Below, piece by piece: positions 49,366 to 57,856 of a stretch of 64,000 nt of DNA. Below the pieces are notes generated by a model. It was not told where the DNA came from and did no database searches. It worked only from the letters and a program-made list of their open reading frames with translations. A program made the position numbers and the translations under genes. The stretch's first letter is position 1. Each line of letters starts with the position of its first letter. Origin of the DNA: Piscinibacter gummiphilus (GTDB lineage: Bacteria > Pseudomonadota > Gammaproteobacteria > Burkholderiales > Burkholderiaceae_C); assembly GCF_002116905.1 (NCBI RefSeq), contig NZ_CP015118.1, positions 6,200,001 through 6,264,000 on the forward strand, given 5' to 3'.

Positions 49366-50423
49366 GGGGTCTTCTCCTTCTTGATCGCGGAAACCTCGTT
49401 CGCGGACATCAGCGGCAGCGCGGCGTGGAACGACGTGCCCGGGCCGTCGTTCCGCGTGAACCACAACCGCCCCTGGTGCAGTTCGACGAACGAGCGGCAG
49501 ATGTTCAAGCCGATGCCGGTGCCGGTGGGTTTGGTGGACACGAACGGCACGAAGAGCGTCTGCTCGGCCTCCTCGCTGATGCCGCTGCCGCTGTCGCACA
49601 CGGTGGCCTCGACCTGCGAGCCCTCGACGCGCACGGACAGGTCGAGCCGGCGCGTGCCGGGGGCGTTGCCACGCATCGCGTCGATCGCGTTGCGCATCAG
49701 GTTGACGAACAGCTGCTGCAGCATCGTCTCGTCGGCGAGGATCCACAGCGGCTCGGCCGGTGCCTGCAGGTCGACCCGCACGCCTTCGCGTTCGGTCTCC
49801 CAGTCGAGCAGGCCCACGCAGGCGCGCAGCAGCGCGGCCACGTCGATGGGCGTGCGCTTCGGCGTGTGCGAGTGCGTGTACTCGCGGATGCGGGCGATCA
49901 CGCGGGACGCGAACAGCACCTGCTCGGTGGCGCGCTGCAGCGCCTGCAGCAGGCCGTTGCGCCCGTCGGCGTCGAGGTCGCCGCGCTGCAGCCGCATCAC
50001 CGAGCCGCGCAGCAGGTTCGCCGCCGCGCCGATCGGCTGGTTGATCTCGTGGGCGAGCGTCGTGGCCATCTCGCCGATGGACAGCAGCCGCGACGTGAAC
50101 AGCAGCTGCTCGCGGTCCTCCAGGTGGCGCTGGCGCGCCTGCGCCTCGCCGTGGCGGTCGTCGAGGCGCAGCACCACACGACCGTCGTCCAGCGCGATGC
50201 GGCGGGCTTCGAGCGGACGGCCTTCGCAGGCGACGGTGCGCACGGCGGCGTCGCCGTCGAGCAGCGCCTGCAGGCCGCCGAGGCGGCGGCACAGGTCGGC
50301 GACGGAGTCGTCGCGGCCGCCCGCGAGGCGTTCGAACGACGGCGCGCGCCACAGCACGCGGCCCTGCGCGAGGTCGAGGGTGGCGGCGCACACGCCCAGG
50401 GCGTCGAGCGTCTCAGGCGACAT
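49362..50423 (-). CDS. Soluble histidine kinase embedded in type III operon
   Basis: A 353-residue kinase without transmembrane segments. The N-terminal 100 residues resemble a small PAS-like sensor (LGVCAATLDLAQGRVLWRAPSF). The H-box is LAHEINQPIGAAANLL with His125; the ATPase domain has NLMRNAIDAM, CDSGSGIS, and GTGIGLNICRSFVELHQG. Being cytosolic, it probably reads an internal signal. The start MSPETLDALG lies within the end of the preceding gene (11-base overlap); a longer extension would be out-of-frame reading of that gene. Partner: the FixJ-type regulator that follows. Confidence 0.92.
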   Translation of the reverse strand: MSPETLDALGVCAATLDLAQGRVLWRAPSFERLAGGRDDSVADLCRRLGGLQALLDGDAAVRTVACEGRPLEARRIALDDGRVVLRLDDRHGEAQARQRHLEDREQLLFTSRLLSIGEMATTLAHEINQPIGAAANLLRGSVMRLQRGDLDADGRNGLLQALQRATEQVLFASRVIARIREYTHSHTPKRTPIDVAALLRACVGLLDWETEREGVRVDLQAPAEPLWILADETMLQQLFVNLMRNAIDAMRGNAPGTRRLDLSVRVEGSQVEATVCDSGSGISEEAEQTLFVPFVSTKPTGTGIGLNICRSFVELHQGRLWFTRNDGPGTSFHAALPLMSANEVSAIKKEKTP

Positions 50424-51525
50424 GGCCGATCTCCGGTCGCACCGCGGTCCGTGCCGTCCACGGCCGCGTGCCGACGGCCACGCGCAGGCTCCACTGCGGC
50501 TCCAGCGCGCGCCACAGGCGCGTGGTGTCGCGCACGCGCACGCACACCTGCGCCCCGGCGCCGGCCGAAAGGGCCTGGCTGCCGAGGCACACGGCCACGT
50601 CGCGCGCCGCCTCGTCACCCGGACGCGGCGCGAGGTGGTGCTGGTGATCGGCGGACCGGGACTTCACGAGGTGCGCGCACCACCAGGTCTCGGGCACCGG
50701 CACACGCGCCCACCACAGCTCGCCGCCCAGGCGCAGCGCGCGGCCGCCCGTGGGCAGCGGCCACAGCACGTCCACGTGGGCCGGGGTCTTCGGTCCGGGC
50801 AGCAGCGTGGACGGTGTGACCAGCACGACCCGCCGCTGGCGGCGCAGTTCGCCGAGCACCTCGTCGGCGACCGGCGACTCGCCGGTCAGCTGCTGCAGCC
50901 GCGCGACGATGCGCGCGTACAGCGTGGCGTCGCCGCTCGTGGCGGGCAGCGGCGTGATCACGGGCTCGGACGCCTCGGCAGGAGGCTCGTCGTCCTCGCG
51001 CCCCTCGCCTCCGCCGTCCTCGTCGGCATCGGCGTCGAGGGCCAGGCGCCCCCGCTCCACCGCGGGCGACGCGTCCGTGCGGGTGCGGAACTCGGGGACC
51101 GCCACATGCAGCAGCGAGGCCACGGCCACCGTGGCCGGCAGGTCGGCCGGCAGGGGGGCGGCTCCGGCGTCGGCGGGTGCGCCGGCCTCGACGGCCGCCT
51201 CGTGGCGCGGGGCCGCGTTCGCCTCCACGGTCGCGGGTGCGGGTCCGTCCGGGCGCGGCGTGCCCTGCACCGCCTGCGCCATCAGCGCGAGGGTCGGGGA
51301 CGTGTACTCGTGCCCGCCATCGACCTGCGCCTCGGGCAGGGTCGTGGCCGCCTCCGGCGCGATGCCGAGCGCGGCCACGCCGTTCGTGCGCGGGTCGCCC
51401 AGGCCGCCCGATTGCGCGCCGAGGGTCAGCGCCTCCAGCGGGCTCTTCGGTGTCTCCTGCGGCGGCAGCTCGGGCAGTTCGAGCAGCGCACGCATCGCCA
51501 CCGGGGAGATCGACAGGTCGCTCAT
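50413..51525 (-). CDS. Type III operon protein of unknown function
   Basis: I cannot assign this 370-residue protein. The first half is Pro/Ala/Glu-rich and likely disordered (PPQETPKSPLEALTL; DADADEDGGGEGREDDEPP). The second half looks folded (YARIVARLQQLTGESPVADEVL; VDVLWPLPTGGRALRLGGELWWARVPVP; WWCAHLVKSR, partly quoted). It lies 21 bases after sctP and overlaps the kinase gene. The disordered start followed by a compact C-terminus is like needle-length or secretion-switch proteins (SctP-like), but sctP is already present. It might be a second ruler-like factor, an effector, or an adaptor to the kinase. Confidence 0.75.
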   Translation of the reverse strand: MSDLSISPVAMRALLELPELPPQETPKSPLEALTLGAQSGGLGDPRTNGVAALGIAPEAATTLPEAQVDGGHEYTSPTLALMAQAVQGTPRPDGPAPATVEANAAPRHEAAVEAGAPADAGAAPLPADLPATVAVASLLHVAVPEFRTRTDASPAVERGRLALDADADEDGGGEGREDDEPPAEASEPVITPLPATSGDATLYARIVARLQQLTGESPVADEVLGELRRQRRVVLVTPSTLLPGPKTPAHVDVLWPLPTGGRALRLGGELWWARVPVPETWWCAHLVKSRSADHQHHLAPRPGDEAARDVAVCLGSQALSAGAGAQVCVRVRDTTRLWRALEPQWSLRVAVGTRPWTARTAVRPEIGHVA

Positions 51526-51546
51526 GCGTGGGGTCCGGTCCGGCGG

Positions 51547-52116
51547 TCAGCGGCCCGTGTCGTCGCGGCCGTCCACGCGCACGTGCGACACGCCGCGCGC
51601 GCCCAGCCGGCGCTGCAGCTGCGGCAGGTGGCGGTCGAGCAGCGCGGCGTGTTCGGCCCCGGTGACGACGGCGACGGTCACGCCGCCAGGCCCGAGCGCC
51701 TGCACGTCGACCGACGACAGCCAGCGCGGCGCCGCCGGGTCGATCACCTGGAAGCGCGTGGCCTCGCCCGGCGCCACGGCGGGCGCCTGCAGCTGCCGGG
51801 CCCAGGCGGCCTGAGACGGGTCGGGCAAGGCCGCCACGACGGACGGGGCCGGTTCGACCACGGTCGCGCGCAGCGGCGCGGCGGGGTGGGCGTCGGCGCG
51901 TTCGAGCGGGGTGAGGCCCGTGTCGTCCTCGGCCGGCTCGGCGCGCGGCACCTCGAACACCGTGGGCGGCAGGACCCCCGCGGCCTCCGGCCTCGACTCA
52001 CGCGCCTCGAGCAGCTGCTCGAACGCCTCGCGTTCCCGCTTCGGCGCGGGGCGCTGCGGCGGGCGTTCGGCCGGCCGGGAGGAACTGGTGTCGGAGGAAG
52101 GGGCAGACGGTTTCAT
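51547..52116 (-). CDS. sctP: Type III secretion SctP (HpaP-like) switch protein
   Basis: A 189-residue protein. The N-terminal half is Pro/Arg/Ser-rich (RPAERPPQRPAPKR). The C-terminal domain (VTVAVVTGAEHAALLDRHLPQLQRRLGARG, partly quoted) resembles the substrate-specificity-switch domain of HpaP/YscP/FliK proteins, which control needle length and the switch to late substrates through SctU. It is much shorter than ruler-type YscP and closer to HpaP. It is coupled to sctO by ATGA. The position after sctO supports the call more than sequence similarity does. Confidence 0.75.
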   Translation of the reverse strand: MKPSAPSSDTSSSRPAERPPQRPAPKREREAFEQLLEARESRPEAAGVLPPTVFEVPRAEPAEDDTGLTPLERADAHPAAPLRATVVEPAPSVVAALPDPSQAAWARQLQAPAVAPGEATRFQVIDPAAPRWLSSVDVQALGPGGVTVAVVTGAEHAALLDRHLPQLQRRLGARGVSHVRVDGRDDTGR

Positions 52117-52628
52117 CGCGAAGTCCGGGCGAGCGGGTGGAAGGGGGTGCCGCGGCGGGTGTCCTCGGCTTCGGATTCGGCCGCGCGTTCGCGGGACAGG
52201 CCCACCGCGGCGCGGCTGCGGGCGAGGGCGTCCGACACGGCATCGCGCCGCACCTGTTCGCGCTGCCATTCGCCCTGGCGTTCGCGCAGCGCGGACAGTT
52301 CGTCCGCGAGCGTTTCCTGGCGGTCGATCAGGTCGTACTCGGCGCGGTCGCGGTTGTCGTCGAGGTCTTCGCGGAACGCGGCATCGAGCGCCTGGAAGCG
52401 GGGCAGCGACGCCGCGCCTTCGCCGACGCGGTGCAGCGCGTGCCGCCGCACCCGCTCGCGTTCGGCCTCGATGCGCCGGGCCTGCGCCTCGACTTCGGCC
52501 CGGGCCTCGTCGCACGCGCGGCGCTGCGCGAACACGCGGCGCTCGGCCGCCTCGGCGCGGGCCTGGCGCAGGCGCTGCAGCTGGGCGAGGTCGGCCGGGG
52601 AGCCGAGGGTGCGGTCGGAGGTCTTCAT
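52113..52628 (-). CDS. sctO: Type III secretion stalk protein SctO
   Basis: A 171-residue protein that is almost entirely charged coiled coil rich in Arg, Glu and Ala (AEAAERRVFAQRRACDEARAEVEAQARRIEAERERV, partly quoted as RRIEAERERV). It has the composition and size of SctO/FliJ stalk proteins, which sit in the centre of the SctN ATPase ring and connect it to SctV. The gene follows sctN by 10 bases and is coupled to sctP. Sequence identity in this family is low, so the call rests on composition and gene order. Confidence 0.82.
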   Translation of the reverse strand: MKTSDRTLGSPADLAQLQRLRQARAEAAERRVFAQRRACDEARAEVEAQARRIEAERERVRRHALHRVGEGAASLPRFQALDAAFREDLDDNRDRAEYDLIDRQETLADELSALRERQGEWQREQVRRDAVSDALARSRAAVGLSRERAAESEAEDTRRGTPFHPLARTSR

Positions 52629-52638
52629 CGAACGGCGC

Positions 52639-53964
52639 TCACGTGGCCAGGGCCTGCAGCTGGGCGAGGGTGGTGTCGTACGCGGACGCCTCGTCGGCCG
52701 GCTGGCGCAGCAGCGCGTGGATGGCCGGCAGCTTCGCGATGGCCTCGTCGGCGAGGGTGTCGCTGCCCGCCTTGTACTCGCCCACCTGCAGCAGGAACCG
52801 CACCTCGGCGTGTTTGGCCATCAGCGCGCGCACGTGGCCGGCGGCCTCGCGGTGCGCGGGCGTGGCCACGCGCGTGAAGGTGCGGCTCACGCTCGCCAGC
52901 ACGTCGATGGCGGGGTAGTGGTTCGCCTGGCCGAGCTGGCGCGAGAGCACCAGGTGGCCGTCGAGGATGGACCGTACTTCCTCGGCCACCGGATCGGCGC
53001 TGTCCTCGTCCTCCAGCAGCACCGTGTAGAAGGCCGTGATGCTGCCGCGGCCGTCGTTGCCGGCACGTTCGAACAGGCGCGGCAGTTCGGCGAACACCGA
53101 CGGCGGGAAGCCGCGGCGCACCGGCGGTTCGCCGATCGACAGGCCGATCTCGCGCAGCGCGCGGGCGTGCCGCGTGACCGAGTCCATCAGCAGCATGACG
53201 CGGGCGCCGCGCGCGCGGAAGCCTTCGGCGATGGCCGTGGCCGCGAGCGCCGCGCGGGCGCGTTCCATCGCCGGCCGGTCGGACGTGGAGACGATCAGCA
53301 CCGAGCGCGCGAGGCCCTCGGGCCCGAGGCTGTCCTCGATGAACTCGCGCACCTCGCGCCCGCGTTCGCCGATCAACGCGATCACGTTGACGTCCGCCGT
53401 GGCCTGGCGTGCGAGCATGCCCAGCAGCGTGGACTTGCCGCCACCCGCCGCCGCGAACACCCCGAGTCGCTGGCCCACGCCCACGGTCAGCAGGCTGTCG
53501 ACGGCGCGGATGCCGGTGACGAAGGTCTCGCCGATGGCCGGCCGGTCGAGCGCGGGCGGCGCCTCGGCGTGCAGCGGCGCGGTGTCGAGGCCCGCGGGCA
53601 GCGGGCGCCCGTCGAGCGGGTGGCCGAAGGCGTCGAGCACGCGGCCCTTGAGGCCGTCCCCCACGAGCATCGATCCGCCGTCGTGCATCACCTCCACCTC
53701 GGCGTCGAGCGTGACGCCGTGCAGCGGCGCGAGCGGCACCAGCAGCGCGTGGCCGTCGGCGAACCCCACCACCTCGGCGGGCACCGCCGCGCCGGACGCC
53801 GGGTCGACGATGCGGCACTGCTGGCCGATGCGCGCGGGGATGCCGGTCACGCGCAGCATCGTGCCGAACGCCTGCACGACCCGCCCGCGCTGGTGCACGG
53901 GGCGGGCCTTCTGCAGCATGTGCAGCGACTGGCGCAGGTGTTCGTCGAACGAGGCGATGGTCAT
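52639..53964 (-). CDS. sctN: Type III secretion ATPase SctN
   Basis: A 441-residue F1-type ATPase. Walker A is AAAGGGKS (171-178), with Ala/Gly replacing the more common SGVGKST context. VIALIGERGREVREF, MLLMDSVTRHARALREI and SVFAELPRLFERAG (arginine-finger region) are typical of SctN/FliI. It powers chaperone release and unfolding of export substrates at the inner-membrane base. The ATG overlaps the sctL stop by one base (TGATG). Length is normal. Neighbours sctL upstream and sctO downstream are its physical partners. Confidence 0.96.
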   Translation of the reverse strand: MTIASFDEHLRQSLHMLQKARPVHQRGRVVQAFGTMLRVTGIPARIGQQCRIVDPASGAAVPAEVVGFADGHALLVPLAPLHGVTLDAEVEVMHDGGSMLVGDGLKGRVLDAFGHPLDGRPLPAGLDTAPLHAEAPPALDRPAIGETFVTGIRAVDSLLTVGVGQRLGVFAAAGGGKSTLLGMLARQATADVNVIALIGERGREVREFIEDSLGPEGLARSVLIVSTSDRPAMERARAALAATAIAEGFRARGARVMLLMDSVTRHARALREIGLSIGEPPVRRGFPPSVFAELPRLFERAGNDGRGSITAFYTVLLEDEDSADPVAEEVRSILDGHLVLSRQLGQANHYPAIDVLASVSRTFTRVATPAHREAAGHVRALMAKHAEVRFLLQVGEYKAGSDTLADEAIAKLPAIHALLRQPADEASAYDTTLAQLQALAT

Positions 53965-54602
53965 CAGGCCGTCTCGGTGTCGCGTTCGATGTCGCGTTCG
54001 GGCAGGCCCAGCGCGCGGCCGATGGCGGCCAGCTGCGAATCGAGGCTCACCACGTGCTGGCCGGTCACGCTGTCGATCACGCAGTCGAAGGCCCCCAGCG
54101 TCTCGTCGGCCCGCACGTCGGCGGACAGGCCCAGCTTCGCGAGGCGTTCGCGCGTGGCCTCCATGGCCTCGGGGCCCACGCGCACGCGGGTGGACCGCTG
54201 CGGCAGCAGCTCGATCACGGCCTGCTCGACGAGCTTCGGCACCACCTCCGACGCGCCGAGCGACGAGGCGAGCTTCTGCACCACGGCCAGCGCCAGCGCA
54301 CCCACCGCGTCGCGCGCGGCCTGCTGCTGCACCTGCTGGTCGCGCGTGATGCGGGCAACGACCTCGGTCAGGCGTTCGGCCGCGACCCGTTCGCCGTCGC
54401 GCCGGCCCTGTTCGAAGCCGGCCTCCTGCGCCTGGGCCAGCGCCTGGGCCACGCGCGCGCGCTCGTGTTCGAGCAGGGACGTGAGCGCCTGGGCGCACTG
54501 GATGGCCGACGTGAAGTCGCCCACCTCCGCGGCCGGCACCACGAGCCGGTTGGTGGCCACCTGCAGCGAGCGGCGGCCATGCAGCACGGTGTAGCGGCTC
54601 AT
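53964..54602 (-). CDS. sctL: Type III secretion stator protein SctL
   Basis: A 212-residue protein of the SctL/FliH family. A long helical N-terminal half (LLEHERARVAQALAQAQEAGFEQGRRDGERVAAERL, partly quoted as AGFEQGRRDGE) precedes a C-terminal domain (VRVGPEAMEATRERLAKLG, VRADETLGAFDCVIDS). It links the SctN ATPase to SctK/SctQ in the sorting platform and restrains ATPase activity. The start MSRYTVLHGRR overlaps the sctK stop (ATGA). Length is normal for the family. Confidence 0.88.
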   Translation of the reverse strand: MSRYTVLHGRRSLQVATNRLVVPAAEVGDFTSAIQCAQALTSLLEHERARVAQALAQAQEAGFEQGRRDGERVAAERLTEVVARITRDQQVQQQAARDAVGALALAVVQKLASSLGASEVVPKLVEQAVIELLPQRSTRVRVGPEAMEATRERLAKLGLSADVRADETLGAFDCVIDSVTGQHVVSLDSQLAAIGRALGLPERDIERDTETA

Positions 54603-55177
54603 CGCACGGCCTCCGAATCCTTGCCCGCGATGCCGAGCGCCAGCCGCACGAGCCGCAGCGCCACGGACACCGGCACGGCCCGCGCGTCGGCGGCGGTCGA
54701 CCGCAGGTCGAGCACGCGGTGCACCGTGGCCTGCACGCGCGGGTCGGCGACGCTCGCCACCAGCAGCGTGCCACCCCAGGCGTGCAGCGTGTCGCGTTCG
54801 GCGCGCGCGTCCTGCGGCCAGGTGGGGGCCTGCATCGGCAGGCCCGGCACCGCGAGCACCTGCTCCAGCGCGTCGGCGCCCACCAGCGCGCGCACGCGGA
54901 TCAGCAGACCGGCGTCGAGGCACACGCGCAGCGCCGGCGCGGCGAACAGCGCGCCGCACAGCAGCGCCAGCCGCTCCAGTTCGGCCGGCGTGCCCACGGC
55001 CCAGCCGGGCACCGCGGACAGCGTCTCCCACGTGAACGACGGCAACGTCCCGGCCTCGTCGCCCCACACTTCATCGAACCAGGTGGCCACGCGCACGTTC
55101 CAGGCGCGCGTGCGCCGCGCCTCGTCGGGCGTGACCACGGGCCGCAGCGCGAGGGTGGTGTCAGCCGCGCGCCGCAT
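54599..55177 (-). CDS. sctK: Type III secretion sorting-platform protein SctK
   Basis: A 192-residue protein between sctJ and sctL, the usual place of SctK. It is helical and soluble (RAWNVRVATWFDEVWGDEAG; ELERLALLCGALFAAPALRVCLDAGLLIRVRALVG, partly quoted). SctK connects the SctD ring to SctQ. I chose the ATG at 55177, which has GGAGG five bases upstream; the longer GTG start at 55189 adds four residues. It overlaps the end of sctJ by 17 bases. SctK sequences diverge widely, so the call depends largely on position. Confidence 0.78.
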   Translation of the reverse strand: MRRAADTTLALRPVVTPDEARRTRAWNVRVATWFDEVWGDEAGTLPSFTWETLSAVPGWAVGTPAELERLALLCGALFAAPALRVCLDAGLLIRVRALVGADALEQVLAVPGLPMQAPTWPQDARAERDTLHAWGGTLLVASVADPRVQATVHRVLDLRSTAADARAVPVSVALRLVRLALGIAGKDSEAVR

Positions 55178-55937
55178 CGACACCTCCACGATCGTTCTGC
55201 ACCAGCACCAGCGCCTCGCCGCGCCCGGCCTGCCGGCGGCGCCAGCCCCACACGCCCGCGCTGCCCAGCAGCAGCAGGCCGCCGAAGCCCGCGACCGCCT
55301 GCAGCGACGTGGACAGCGGGTCGGTGGCCAGCCCCGGGCGTGGCGCCGGCACGGTCTCGGCCGGGAACAGCGCGACGGTGACGTTGTCGTAGGGCAGACC
55401 CTCGACCCCGTTGACCACCAGCGCCTTCATCTGGTTGACTTGCCCCGTGAGGTCACGCCCCGCGCGGTGCTTGATGAACACCGAGGCCGAGGCCGGGTGG
55501 GGTTTGTCGGTGAGCGGGTCCTTCTCGGGCACTGCGAGGTGCACGCGTGCGACCACGACCCCGTCGATGGTCTGCAGCGTGTTCGCGAGTTCCTGCGACA
55601 GCGCGTAGGTCAGCCGCGCACGCTCCTCGACCGGCGACGACACGAACCCCTCCTTCTTGAACACCTGGCCCACGCTGTCGAAGTTGCCGCGCGGGTAGCC
55701 ATTGGCATGCAGCAGTTCGATGGCGCGCCCGAAGTCGGCCGACGGCGACGTGATCGCGAAGTTGGCCGCGTCGCGGTGTTCCTTGCGGGCGTCGATGCCG
55801 GCGCCCTGCAGCAGCGCGACCATCTCGTTGGCCTGCCGTTCCGAGACCTGGCCGTAGAGTTCCTGGCGCATGCAGCCGGCGAGCAGCAACGCGGCACCGA
55901 ACACGGCCAGGCGGCGGAGGAATGTGTCGAGGCGCAT
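55161..55937 (-). CDS. sctJ: Type III secretion inner-ring lipoprotein SctJ
   Basis: A 258-residue lipoprotein with lipobox LLLAGC (Cys22). The ring-building domains match the family: ELYGQVSERQANEMVALLQGAGI, NFAITSPSADFGRAIELL, TYALSQELANTLQTIDGVVVARVHLAVPEKDPL (partly quoted as IDGVVVARVHLAVPEKDPL). A C-terminal transmembrane helix (FGGLLLLGSAGVWGW) and a basic tail follow. SctJ forms the inner-membrane ring with SctD. It follows sctI by six bases. Length is normal. Confidence 0.95.
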   Translation of the reverse strand: MRLDTFLRRLAVFGAALLLAGCMRQELYGQVSERQANEMVALLQGAGIDARKEHRDAANFAITSPSADFGRAIELLHANGYPRGNFDSVGQVFKKEGFVSSPVEERARLTYALSQELANTLQTIDGVVVARVHLAVPEKDPLTDKPHPASASVFIKHRAGRDLTGQVNQMKALVVNGVEGLPYDNVTVALFPAETVPAPRPGLATDPLSTSLQAVAGFGGLLLLGSAGVWGWRRRQAGRGEALVLVQNDRGGVDAARG

Positions 55938-55943
55938 GGTCGG

Positions 55944-56375
55944 TCAGGACTGCTGGCGGAAGAGCTGCTGCAGGCCATCGGACGCGCGGTTGGCCACGTT
56001 CGAGGTCAGCTGGCAATGGAACATGAACTCCTGGCAACGCACCGACAGCATCACCATCTCGCCGGGCGTCATCGCGCTGCCGGCCGACACGGCGCGGGTC
56101 GCGAATTCCGAGAGCGACGCGGCCTCGTTGTTGACGTACTCGAGCGGCCTGGCCATGGCCTGCAGCGCCTCGTTCGGGGCACGCACGGGCTGGCCCTCGA
56201 GCCGGCTCTGCGACGCGGACAGCGCATGCTCGAAGCGGCCCAGGTCCGTGAAGGACAGGCCGTAGCCGGCCTGCAGGCCGGCGCCGGACATCGCGGACAC
56301 CGGCCCCGGGCCGGCGACACCGCCGCCCAGGCCGAGCACCGGGCTCGCGGCCACCATCGAAGGATCGACGTTCAT
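55944..56375 (-). CDS. sctI: Type III secretion inner-rod protein SctI
   Basis: A 143-residue protein. The N-terminal 60 residues are Gly/Pro/Ala-rich and probably disordered. The C-terminal region MTPGEMVMLSVRCQEFMFHCQLTSNVANRASDGLQQLFRQQ (partly quoted as QLTSNVANRASDGLQQLFRQ) is the conserved inner-rod helix of the YscI/HrpB family. SctI joins the needle to the export apparatus and is itself secreted early. It lies between the presumed needle gene and sctJ, the usual F-I-J order. There is a good distance of 13 bases to the needle gene. Confidence 0.86.
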   Translation of the reverse strand: MNVDPSMVAASPVLGLGGGVAGPGPVSAMSGAGLQAGYGLSFTDLGRFEHALSASQSRLEGQPVRAPNEALQAMARPLEYVNNEAASLSEFATRAVSAGSAMTPGEMVMLSVRCQEFMFHCQLTSNVANRASDGLQQLFRQQS

Positions 56376-56388
56376 CGCGGCCTCCCGC

Positions 56389-56688
56389 TCACTGCTTGCG
56401 GGCCATCGTCTCGAGCGCGCTGCCGACGCTGGAGAGCGCGGTGTGCGAGCTGTTCGACAGGAAGCTCATCTTGAGCGACTCGGCCGACAGCGCCGTGATG
56501 GCCGCGGGCTTGTCGTTGCCGTTGCTGATGTCCTCGGACATCGATTCGATGGAGGTCGCGGTCTTGTCGAGCGTCTGGCCCCAGGCCTCGGCCATCGCCT
56601 CGAACCAGTTGTCGGACTTGCCCTGCTTGCTGCTGTTGGTGGAGGGGGCCGCGGCGACCATCGAGAGGGGGTTGATCGTGTTGCTCAT
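56389..56688 (-). CDS. sctF: Probable type III needle filament protein SctF
   Basis: A 99-residue Ser/Asn-rich, Cys-free protein without membrane segment (FEAMAEAWGQTLDKTATSIE; LSAESLKMSFLSNSSHTALS). Size, the absence of cysteine, the helical C-terminus and the position directly before sctI and sctJ point to the needle subunit. It does not carry the obvious PxxP-turn pattern of YscF/PrgI, so it belongs to a divergent needle type or is another early substrate. Its third-position G/C bias is lower than that of its neighbours. AGGAG lies upstream of the ATG. Confidence 0.62.
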   Translation of the reverse strand: MSNTINPLSMVAAAPSTNSSKQGKSDNWFEAMAEAWGQTLDKTATSIESMSEDISNGNDKPAAITALSAESLKMSFLSNSSHTALSSVGSALETMARKQ

Positions 56689-56728
56689 GGGAGATCTCCT
56701 GCTGGGTTTCGTGGGAGGGAGGGGAGGG

Positions 56729-57856
56729 TCAGAAGCGCAGCGTCGAGATGACGCCGTCCTTGTCGAGCAGGACTTCCTGCTCGGTGATCGAGGCGAGGCG
56801 GTGGCCGCTCGGCAGCAGCGCCCCGACGAAATAGCGCGTGCCGTCGACGGTCACGACGTAGGGAGAGTCGCCCGGCACGATGGAGGCGACCCGCTTGCCG
56901 GGGTCGTCCGCCACCGGCGCGTTGTCGGGCGGGGCGGCGGGGCGTTCGTTCTCGACGGCGAGGCCGCGCAGGCCGGGCACGTCGCGCCGCGCGCTGGCCT
57001 CGGCGCGGGCCAGTTGCGACAGGTCGGCCACGCGCGTGGCGACACGCACCACCCCCACGTCGGCGAGCGACGTGGCCGGGGTGGTCTCGGCCACCACGCC
57101 GTTCATGCGGAACACCTCGCGCACCGCGGCCGCCAGTTGTTCGGCGACCCGCACCTCGACCACGGGCGACAGGTCGGCGCCGGCCAGCTGCGCGTCGAGG
57201 CGCTGGCGGTCCGCGAACGTCAGCACGTCGCCGGTCACGCGGAGGCCTTCGCCCGCCGCCGCCACGCGCAGGCCGCGGAACTCGGGCACGGCCAGCAGGC
57301 GTTCCAGCCGCTGCGACGGGCTCTCGGCCACCACCTTCGGCGGCGTGACGAGGCTCGCGAACGCGAGCAGGCCCGTGGCGACGAGCGCCAGCGCGCCACC
57401 GCCGATCGCCAGCCACGCCTCGAGGCGGCGGCGCGGGCGGGGCACGACGGCAGGGGCCGGTGCCTCGGGAGCAGGGGCTTCGGCCGGCGCGGCCGGCGGC
57501 TGCGGCGACAGCGCGAGGGCCAGCGCGTCGTCCCACCGGACGCCGTCCTCGGCGCCCACGGCCAGCACGGTGTCGCCCAGACGCACCGGCGCATAGAGCG
57601 GCCAGTCGGCGAACGCCGGCGCCACGAGCAGCATCCCGTTGAACTCGACCTCACCGGCCAGCACCTCGAGCCGCACGTCGTACGGCCGCACGTGCAGGCG
57701 CACGCGCTGCTGCGCGACACGCGGGTCGCGCAACACGACCTGGCAGCCCGCCGCGTCGAGGCTGCCCACGTCCACGCGGCCGCCGGCGGCCAGCGCGATG
57801 CGCGCGCCGGCCTGCGGCCCCGTGAGGACGCGCAGCTCGAGCGGCGACGGGTTCAT
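56729..57856 (-). CDS. sctD: Type III secretion inner-ring protein SctD
   Basis: A 375-residue protein. The N-terminal cytoplasmic FHA-like domain (about 5-105, LELRVLTGPQAGARI, VLRDPRV, LGDTVLAVG) is followed by a Pro/Ala linker, one transmembrane helix (about 147-170) and periplasmic ring-building domains. The C-terminus is DKDGVISTLRF. This is the SctD/PrgH/YscD architecture that forms the outer part of the inner-membrane ring. I chose MNPSPLELRV, whose ATG overlaps the sctC stop (ATGA). Length is normal. Confidence 0.9.
   Translation of the reverse strand: MNPSPLELRVLTGPQAGARIALAAGGRVDVGSLDAAGCQVVLRDPRVAQQRVRLHVRPYDVRLEVLAGEVEFNGMLLVAPAFADWPLYAPVRLGDTVLAVGAEDGVRWDDALALALSPQPPAAPAEAPAPEAPAPAVVPRPRRRLEAWLAIGGGALALVATGLLAFASLVTPPKVVAESPSQRLERLLAVPEFRGLRVAAAGEGLRVTGDVLTFADRQRLDAQLAGADLSPVVEVRVAEQLAAAVREVFRMNGVVAETTPATSLADVGVVRVATRVADLSQLARAEASARRDVPGLRGLAVENERPAAPPDNAPVADDPGKRVASIVPGDSPYVVTVDGTRYFVGALLPSGHRLASITEQEVLLDKDGVISTLRF

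Noticed and set aside
48826..54594. 1922-codon open frame on the plus strand through the type III operon
   Set aside because: It runs antisense to nine recognisable genes and has no plausible start or domain; a by-product of G/C-rich codons.
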